Below are positions 1-4,708 of a stretch of DNA of 5,837 nt, in pieces (positions within the stretch are counted from its first letter, which is position 1; each line of letters opens with the position of its first letter). The translations under genes and the position numbers were made by a program. Under the pieces are notes generated by a model. It ran no database searches and was not told the DNA's origin. It saw nothing but the letters and a program-made list of their open reading frames with translations. Source of the stretch: Oscillospiraceae bacterium (GTDB taxonomy: Bacteria > Bacillota > Clostridia > Oscillospirales > Ruminococcaceae); the NCBI GenBank assembly GCA_017410745.1, contig JAFPPJ010000370.1, positions 1-5,837 on the forward strand, in the 5' to 3' direction.

Positions 1-47
1 GCACTCCTCCATACTATTTGTCCGGATAACAGCTTATTTGTGCGTGA

Positions 48-78
48 GGGTATAGGGTCTAGGGTATAGGGTATAGGG
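48..78 (+). repeat. GGGTATA 7-bp tandem repeat (about 4.4 copies)
   Basis: Seen directly: GGGTATA, GGGTCTA, GGGTATA, GGGTATA, then a closing GGG. The period is exactly 7 bp with one substitution in the second unit. The five GGG runs separated by 4-base loops satisfy the usual G-quadruplex rule on the coding strand. The array would lie in the rpoC leader RNA, about 113 bases ahead of the preferred start codon. Confidence 0.9.
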
Positions 79-122
79 AAGGAGTGACGAAAACATCCGC
101 TGGTGTTCGTCACATTCCCAAT

Positions 123-137
123 GGGGGCTGTGCCCCC
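123..137 (+). other. GC-rich hairpin in the rpoC leader
   Basis: GGGGGC (123-128) pairs with GCCCCC (132-137) around a 3-base loop. It is not followed by a T-run, so it does not look like an intrinsic terminator. A second C-run at 141-146 could pair with the same G-run, and CCC at 117-119 could pair with 123-125, so alternative folds are possible. It may be a small dispersed repeat or an RNA processing or pausing structure. Its function cannot be decided from this window. Confidence 0.55.
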
Positions 138-176
138 AAGCCCCCCTACCGCTCCCGTAAGCAATTTACCGTGTTT

Positions 177-183
177 GAAGGAG
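177..183 (+). promoter_or_regulatory. Shine-Dalgarno that fixes the rpoC start at TTG 192
   Basis: GAAGGAG sits 8 bases ahead of the TTG at 192, a near-perfect match to the 16S anti-Shine-Dalgarno at good spacing. The alternative GTG at 84 overlaps its own purine run (79-84), so it has no usable spacing. The in-frame GTGs at 171 and 183 lack any upstream purine run or overlap this site. Confidence 0.85.
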
Positions 184-191
184 TGCAGATT

Positions 192-3100
192 TTGGAAAGT
201 GTTTTTGAATCTATAAGGATCGGACTTGCATCACCCGAACAGATCACTGCGTGGTCATACGGCGAGGTAGAGAAGCCCGAGACAATAAACTACCGCACAC
301 AGAAGCCCGAAAAGGACGGCCTTTACTGCGAAAGGATCTTCGGCCCGACAAAGGACTGGGAGTGTCACTGCGGCAAGTACAAGAAGATACGCTACAAGGG
401 CAAGGTTTGCGAAAAGTGCGGCGTTGAGGTAACGCGCGCCAAGGTAAGACGTGAGCGCATGGGTCATATCACCCTTGCAGCTTCATGCTCGCATATATGG
501 TACTTCAAGGGCACACCCTCCCGCATAGGCCAGGTGCTCGAGATCTCACAGAAGAGGCTCGAGGAAGTGCTCTACTTCACAAAGTACATCGTTGTCGATC
601 CCGGCGACGTGCCCGAGCTTGTGAAGAAGCAGGTGCTCAGCGAAAAGGAATACGCTGAGATGCGCGAGAAGTACGAGGACGATTTCTACGCTGCGATGGG
701 CGCAGAGGCTGTAAGAGAGCTGCTTGAGGAGTACGACCCCGAGAGGTACGACGACTTCATCAAGGCTAATCTCGCAGACTTCTCCGCTGTAACAGGCCTC
801 TCCGCCGAGGAGATGCTCAACACCCTCGCAAAGCGTACTCTCTATATCGAGGACGACGGCGGATATCTCGATCCCGACGGCGAGCCCTTCTATCCCGTAG
901 GCTCCATGATAACCCGTGACGATGTAAACGAGGTCATCACCCGCTACAACCTTCTCGAGGCTGAGAAGCGCTCTCCCAAGAGGATAGGCGTTATATTCGG
1001 CTCCAAGTACATCGAGAAGCTGTTCGACGAGAAGATAGAGGCTGCAAACATCGACGGCAAATTCGATGCGATAGCAGACAAGTCCAAGTGGGCAAACAAC
1101 CTCAAGATGCTCAACGATGCTCTCGAAGAGGAGCTCGAGGGTCTGTCCGCAGGCCAGAAGAAGGGCAAGCTGCTCAAGCGTCTTGAGATAGTCAAGTCCT
1201 TCCTTGAATCGGGCAACAAGCCCGAATGGATGGTGCTCAACGTAGTACCCGTTATCCCGCCCGATCTCCGTCCTATGGTACAGCTCGACGGCGGCAGATA
1301 CGCAACATCCGACCTTAACGACCTTTACAGGCGTGTAATAAACAGAAACAACCGTCTCAAGAAGATGATAGAGCTTGAAGCTCCCGACATCATCATCCGC
1401 AACGAGAAGAGAATGCTCCAGGAGGCTGTTGATGCCCTGATAGACAACGGACGCTTCGGCAGACCCGTTACAGGCCCCAACAACAGAGAGCTCAAGTCCC
1501 TCTCCAACATGCTCAAGGGTAAGCAGGGACGCTTCCGTCAGAACCTTCTCGGCAAGCGTGTTGACTATTCCGGACGTTCGGTTATCGTCGTAGGCCCCGA
1601 GCTCAAGATGTACCAGTGCGGTCTCCCCAAGGAAATGGCTCTCGAGCTGTTCAAGCCCTTCGTTATGAAGCGCCTTGTGGACACCAACAAGTCCAACAAT
1701 ATCCGTAATGCGAAGAAGCGCGTTGAAAGAGCTGAGAATGATGTGTGGGATGCACTCGAGGTAGTTATCAAGGATCATCCCGTACTCCTCAACCGTGCGC
1801 CTACACTTCACAGACTCGGTATCCAGGCATTCGAGCCCATACTCGTTGAGGGTCGTGCGATAAAGCTCCATCCCCTCGTTTGTACCGCGTTCAATGCGGA
1901 CTTCGACGGCGACCAGATGGCAGTGCATCTTCCCCTTTCCGCAGAGGCACAGACGGAGGCACGCTTCCTGATGCTCGCTGCGAACAACCTGCTCAAGCCT
2001 TCCGACGGCCGTCCTGTTGCCGTTCCTTCACAGGATATGGTGCTCGGCTCCTACTACCTCACTCTCAAGAAGGAGGGCGAGAAGGGCGAAGGCAAGATAT
2101 TCCGCGACATAAACGAAGCGCTCATGGCATATCAGGAGGGCATAGTTACTCTCCATGCCGCTATAAAGGTAAGAGTATTCCGCGAGATAGGCGGCAGAAA
2201 GGTATCCAAGGTAATAGACTGCACAGTGGGCAGACTTATCTTCAACGAGAAGATACCTCAGGATCTCGGTTATGTTGACCGCACCATCTCCGGCAGCCAG
2301 TTCGACCTTGAGATAGACTTCCTCGTAAAGAAGAAGCAGCTCGGTCAGATCATAGACAAGTGCATACAGGTACACGGCACCACACGTACATCCGAGGTGC
2401 TCGACGACATCAAGTCCCTCGGCTTCAAGTACTCCACAAGGGCTGCCATCACAGTTGCAGTCTGCGATGCGGAGATACCCAAGGAGAAGCCTCAGATACT
2501 CGCTGATGCGGACGAGAAGGTCGAGAAGATCAACAAGCTCTACAGAAGAGGCTTCATATCCGCTTCCGAGAAGTCCAAGAAGTTCATCGAGATATGGAAC
2601 AAGGCTACCGATGAGGTCACTGAGTGCCTGACCAACGACCTCGATCCCTACAACCCCATCAACATGATGGCGGACTCCGGTGCGAGAGGTTCGATCTCCC
2701 AGATCAGACAGCTTGCCGGCATGAGAGGACTTATCTCCAATACATCCGGTTCCACCATCGAGATGCCTATCAGAGCCAACTATCGTGAGGGTCTGAACAT
2801 ACTCGAATACTTCATATCTTCCAGAGGTGCGAGAAAGGGTCTTGCCGACACCGCTCTGAGAACGGCGGACTCCGGTTACCTTACCAGACGTCTTGTCGAT
2901 GTATCGCAGGAGGTCATCATCCGCGAGGAGGACTGCGGTTCTACCATCGGTATCGAGGTAAGCACCATCAAGAACGGCAACGAGCTCATCGAGCCGTTTG
3001 AGGACAGACTCGTTGGCAGATACCTCATCGAGGATCTGAGAAGCCCCACCACCGGCGAGGTGCTGGTATCCCACAACAAGATGATAAGCGTCGCAGACGC

Positions 3101-4082
3101 AAAGAAGATAATCGCTGCGGGCATCGAGAAGGTAACTATCCGCTCCGTGCTCAACTGCTGCGCTAAGCACGGCGTATGCGCTAAGTGCTACGGTGCGAAC
3201 CTTGCAAACGGCAATCTCGTTGCAGTGGGCGAGGCAGTCGGCGTAATCGCTGCACAGTCCATCGGTGAGCCCGGTACACAGCTTACGATGAGAACGTTCC
3301 ATACGGGCGGTATCGCATCCGCAGAAGATATCACACAGGGTCTTCCCCGTGTCGAGGAGCTTTTCGAGAGCAGACGTCCCAAGAACGCTGCCATCATTGC
3401 GAAGTTCGGCGGCACAGTGCGCATAGAGGATCTCAAGAAGACCAAGTCCGTAATCATTACCGATGAGGAGTCGGGCGTTGAGGAAGTATATCCCATCCCC
3501 TACGGCTACAAGATAAGATCCCACGATGTATTCGACGGCGCTGTCGTTGAAAAGGGTCAGGCTCTCACAGAGGGCTCCATGAACCCCGCAGACGTGCTCG
3601 ACGTTCTCGGCGTGCTCGCTGTACAGAACTACATCATCACCGAAGTACAGAAGGTTTACCGTCTGCAGGGTGTTGATATCAACGATAAGCACATCGAAGT
3701 AATCGTAAGCCAGATGCTCAAGCGCGTTGTTGTAGTTGACTCCGGTTCGAGCCTGCTGCTCCCCGGCGCACTCATCGACAAGAAGGAAGCAGACGAGGCT
3801 AACGAGGAGATCGAGCGCAGGATCGCAGAGGGCGAGATCGACCTCAAGCCCGTTGTGGTCAAGCCCATCATCCAGGGTATCACAAAGGCATCCTCCAACT
3901 CCGATTCGTTCCTGTCGGCAGCATCCTTCCAGGAGACCACAAAGGCTCTCACAGATGCGGCTATCAAGGGCAAGAGCGACTATCTGAGAGGTCTGAAGGA
4001 AAATGTCATCATCGGTAAGCTCATCCCTGCCGGCACCGGTATGGACGTTTACAACAAGGTGACTGTAGTCAAGAATGACTGA
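192..4082 (+). CDS. rpoC: DNA-directed RNA polymerase subunit beta' (RpoC)
   Basis: This is the largest subunit of the core RNA polymerase. It supplies the catalytic Mg2+ site and much of the DNA clamp. Numbering from TTG 192 (1296 residues), the landmarks run in order: the N-terminal zinc ribbon (C58, C60, C73, C76); the sigma-binding clamp helices (about 375-416); the NRAPTLHRLGIQAFEP block (534-549); the active-site motif NADFDGD (568-574, metal ligands D570, D572, D574); the bridge helix (about 879-905); the second zinc site (C915, C989, C996, C999); the trigger loop with M1033, R1034 and H1037; and the conserved C-terminal block (about 1239-1277). No large insertion interrupts the trigger loop, unlike E. 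coli. The protein is nearly 100 residues longer than the roughly 1200-residue Bacillus form, mainly because of an extra segment at about 180-301. The frame opens at a GTG at 84, but the extra 36 residues translate repeat and hairpin DNA, and the family's N-terminus matches the sequence just after TTG 192. The gene is intact and ends in TGA before a strong terminator. Confidence 0.97.
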   Translation: MESVFESIRIGLASPEQITAWSYGEVEKPETINYRTQKPEKDGLYCERIFGPTKDWECHCGKYKKIRYKGKVCEKCGVEVTRAKVRRERMGHITLAASCSHIWYFKGTPSRIGQVLEISQKRLEEVLYFTKYIVVDPGDVPELVKKQVLSEKEYAEMREKYEDDFYAAMGAEAVRELLEEYDPERYDDFIKANLADFSAVTGLSAEEMLNTLAKRTLYIEDDGGYLDPDGEPFYPVGSMITRDDVNEVITRYNLLEAEKRSPKRIGVIFGSKYIEKLFDEKIEAANIDGKFDAIADKSKWANNLKMLNDALEEELEGLSAGQKKGKLLKRLEIVKSFLESGNKPEWMVLNVVPVIPPDLRPMVQLDGGRYATSDLNDLYRRVINRNNRLKKMIELEAPDIIIRNEKRMLQEAVDALIDNGRFGRPVTGPNNRELKSLSNMLKGKQGRFRQNLLGKRVDYSGRSVIVVGPELKMYQCGLPKEMALELFKPFVMKRLVDTNKSNNIRNAKKRVERAENDVWDALEVVIKDHPVLLNRAPTLHRLGIQAFEPILVEGRAIKLHPLVCTAFNADFDGDQMAVHLPLSAEAQTEARFLMLAANNLLKPSDGRPVAVPSQDMVLGSYYLTLKKEGEKGEGKIFRDINEALMAYQEGIVTLHAAIKVRVFREIGGRKVSKVIDCTVGRLIFNEKIPQDLGYVDRTISGSQFDLEIDFLVKKKQLGQIIDKCIQVHGTTRTSEVLDDIKSLGFKYSTRAAITVAVCDAEIPKEKPQILADADEKVEKINKLYRRGFISASEKSKKFIEIWNKATDEVTECLTNDLDPYNPINMMADSGARGSISQIRQLAGMRGLISNTSGSTIEMPIRANYREGLNILEYFISSRGARKGLADTALRTADSGYLTRRLVDVSQEVIIREEDCGSTIGIEVSTIKNGNELIEPFEDRLVGRYLIEDLRSPTTGEVLVSHNKMISVADAKKIIAAGIEKVTIRSVLNCCAKHGVCAKCYGANLANGNLVAVGEAVGVIAAQSIGEPGTQLTMRTFHTGGIASAEDITQGLPRVEELFESRRPKNAAIIAKFGGTVRIEDLKKTKSVIITDEESGVEEVYPIPYGYKIRSHDVFDGAVVEKGQALTEGSMNPADVLDVLGVLAVQNYIITEVQKVYRLQGVDINDKHIEVIVSQMLKRVVVVDSGSSLLLPGALIDKKEADEANEEIERRIAEGEIDLKPVVVKPIIQGITKASSNSDSFLSAASFQETTKALTDAAIKGKSDYLRGLKENVIIGKLIPAGTGMDVYNKVTVVKND
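729..1094 (+). other. extra segment in the beta' clamp region (about 122 residues)
   Basis: This covers residues about 180-301 of beta'. The flanks align easily with other bacterial beta' subunits: the MGAEAVRELL stretch before it, and the basic helix plus NKPEW motif after it. In Bacillus and E. coli, as I recall them, only about 35 residues lie between these flanks; here there are about 155. The extra segment is acidic, includes a short DPDGEPFYP stretch, and looks folded rather than low-complexity. The Thermus beta' has its large non-conserved domain at about the same place. The boundaries come from memory-based alignment and may shift by 10-15 residues. Confidence 0.55.
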
Positions 4083-4103
4083 TAACATCAGTTAAATAAC
4101 AAG

Positions 4104-4150
4104 CCCCCGTACTATCCTCGGAAACTTGGATAGTGCGGGGGATATGTTTT
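4104..4150 (+). terminator. intrinsic terminator of rpoC
   Basis: A 14-bp stem (4104-4117 with 4128-4141, one G-T wobble, starting with five C-G pairs) closes a 10-base loop. It is followed by an ATATGTTTT tract. It starts 22 bases after the rpoC stop codon. The T-run is interrupted, so termination may be incomplete, but the stem is very stable. It separates rpoC from the membrane protein gene and marks the end of the rpoC transcription unit. Confidence 0.9.
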
Positions 4151-4159
4151 GTGCAGGGG

Positions 4160-4431
4160 ATTTGTGCTGACGGATTAATTTGCGACTTTTGAACGGTAGC
4201 CTATTGTCGGGACATACTCATTTGTCTTGGGTCAAGGGGGATGAAACGCCGGCAAACGGAGTATTCATTTGAAATTATCGATTAATTGGTGCGCCGTTCG
4301 CCTCAGTTTCTCCCCCTTGTACCCCCTTTTCCCCGCTCTATATGTATTTGTTCCAACTCGGACACCGCTTATAAGCCGCCTTAGTCTATTTGAACGGCTA
4401 CTGATTTGTTTTTTTGATACGCTTCATTTGT
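4160..4431 (+). repeat. cluster of ATTTGT motifs, all on the + strand
   Basis: ATTTG starts at 4160, 4178, 4220, 4267, 4346, 4388, 4404 and 4426. Five of these eight continue as ATTTGT. Two further ATTTGT copies lie before rpoC at 16 and 36. The octamer ATTTGTGC occurs at 36, 4160 and 4426. I found no ATTTG in the coding sequences and no reverse complement (CAAAT) within this interval. The spacings are 18, 42, 47, 79, 42, 16 and 22 bases, so the array is irregular and not a simple tandem repeat. Confidence 0.65.
4229..4324 (+). repeat. 96-nt imperfect inverted repeat / long hairpin
   Basis: The left arm 4229-4247 pairs with 4306-4324 in 18 base pairs, with single-base bulges at T4242 and T4320. 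After a 3x3 internal loop, 4251-4259 pairs with 4294-4302 in 8 more pairs around one A-C mismatch. The apical region holds a small AATTA/TAATT stem (4273-4277 with 4283-4287). It has no T-run at its end, so it does not look like a standard terminator, and no flanking target-site duplication is visible. Candidates are a MITE- or REP-like element, a structured RNA, or an mRNA stabilising or processing site. Confidence 0.65.
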
Positions 4432-4481
4432 GCTTATACTAATACATATAGCTGCCTTACCCCGTTCATAAGCCACCTTGA
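4365..4481 (+). repeat. diverged 20-bp direct repeat, two copies
   Basis: The copies are 4365-4384 and 4462-4481 and match at about 16 of 20 positions, sharing an ATAAGCC core followed by CCTT. Each copy lies near ATTTGT-type motifs, which suggests that a larger repeated unit has decayed here. Confidence 0.45.
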
Positions 4482-4526
4482 CCAGATAGCACAATATTCG
4501 TTTGCACGGGAGGTTAAGAATAATTC

Positions 4527-4554
4527 TGCATTATGCATTATGCATTATGCATTT
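4527..4554 (+). repeat. TGCATTA 7-bp tandem repeat (4 copies)
   Basis: Three exact TGCATTA units are followed by a fourth ending in T instead of A. This is simple-sequence DNA. Similar ATGCATT-type heptamer arrays are, to my knowledge, frequent between genes in Firmicutes and often give rise to spurious short protein predictions. Confidence 0.9.
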
Positions 4555-4581
4555 TCAGACGGCACGACAGGCCGAGAATAT

Positions 4582-4595
4582 ACTCATTACTCATT
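4582..4595 (+). repeat. ACTCATT heptamer pair
   Basis: Two exact adjacent ACTCATT units lie 27 bases after the TGCATTA array. The same heptamer also occurs singly at 4216-4222, where it overlaps an ATTTGT motif. Two copies alone could be chance, but the 7-bp period matches the other arrays in this window. Confidence 0.5.
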
Positions 4596-4633
4596 CTTGT
4601 ATATTAAAATAAAATTAGAGTTTGCTAAAACAC

Positions 4634-4662
4634 TTGCATAATATAGATATCTATGATAGAAT
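4634..4662 (+). promoter_or_regulatory. sigma-A-type promoter of the DUF975 gene
   Basis: The -35 element is TTGCAT (4634-4639), followed by a 17-base spacer and the -10 element TAGAAT (4657-4662). The predicted transcription start is near 4669, giving a 5' leader of about 40 bases. A perfect 12-bp palindrome, ATAGATATCTAT (4643-4654), lies inside the spacer. A regulator bound there would block RNA polymerase, so it is a possible operator; A+T-rich palindromes also occur by chance. Confidence 0.7.
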
Positions 4663-4694
4663 GTACTCATAAACCACGGGAAACTCAATAAAAA

Positions 4695-4700
4695 GAGAGG
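4695..4700 (+). promoter_or_regulatory. ribosome binding site of the DUF975 gene
   Basis: GAGAGG lies 8 bases ahead of the ATG at 4709. The spacing is ideal and no competing start codon with a better site lies nearby, so it supports this ATG. Confidence 0.8.
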
Positions 4701-4708
4701 TATTGATC

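Larger units (their letters stand above)
1..191 (+). other. non-coding leader upstream of rpoC
   Basis: This is the DNA ahead of the rpoC start, presumably the rpoB-rpoC gap. None of the three forward frames resembles the end of RpoB: two hit stops within the first 55 bases and the third at about 67-69, without any recognisable beta-subunit residues. The stretch is repeat material: two ATTTGT motifs (16-21 and 36-41), a GGGTATA heptamer array (48-78), a GC hairpin (123-137) and a C-run (141-146). The last part carries the ribosome binding site. I see no convincing promoter, so rpoC is probably transcribed by readthrough from upstream. That is an inference, because the upstream gene lies outside the window. 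Confidence 0.7.
4151..4633 (+). other. repeat-rich intergenic region
   Basis: I see no credible gene in this stretch. The one open frame of any size (4414-4641) has no ribosome binding site and translates a heptamer array. The region holds eight ATTTG motifs on one strand, a 96-nt imperfect inverted repeat (4229-4324), a diverged 20-bp direct repeat (4365-4384 and 4462-4481), and two 7-bp tandem arrays (4527-4554 and 4582-4595). A 9-base TTTGAACGG also occurs twice (4188-4196 and 4389-4397). The composition shifts toward A+T at the right-hand end, ahead of the next promoter. It could be decayed mobile or repetitive DNA, or it could encode an untranslated RNA. Confidence 0.7.

Noticed and set aside
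84..191. N-terminal extension of RpoC from GTG 84
   Set aside because: It translates the end of the leader repeats and a GC hairpin, lacks a properly spaced ribosome binding site and has no counterpart in the family. The start at 192 is better supported.
546..1928. 460-codon open frame on the minus strand inside rpoC
   Set aside because: It is in the same antiparallel register and has the same codon-bias cause. It is a shadow of rpoC, with no ribosome binding site or family resemblance noted.
2028..4088. 686-codon open frame on the minus strand inside rpoC
   Set aside because: It is in exact antiparallel codon register with rpoC. It stays open because the gene avoids TTA, CTA and TCA codons there. 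It has Leu/Val/Glu-rich, non-protein-like composition.
4160..4431. CRISPR-like array
   Set aside because: The repeated motif is only 5-8 bases, the spacings are irregular (16-79 bases), and no longer repeat or cas gene is present.
4414..4442. Possible extra promoter, TTGATA with TATACT or TACTAA
   Set aside because: Spacing is 15 bases to the better -10 match, or 17 bases to a poor one. The promoter at 4634-4662 is better placed and explains the gene start.
4414..4641. 75-codon forward frame between the two genes
   Set aside because: No ribosome binding site. The middle (ALCIMHYAF) is a translation of the TGCATTA array, a well-known source of spurious short predictions, and its end overlaps the -35 element of the next gene.
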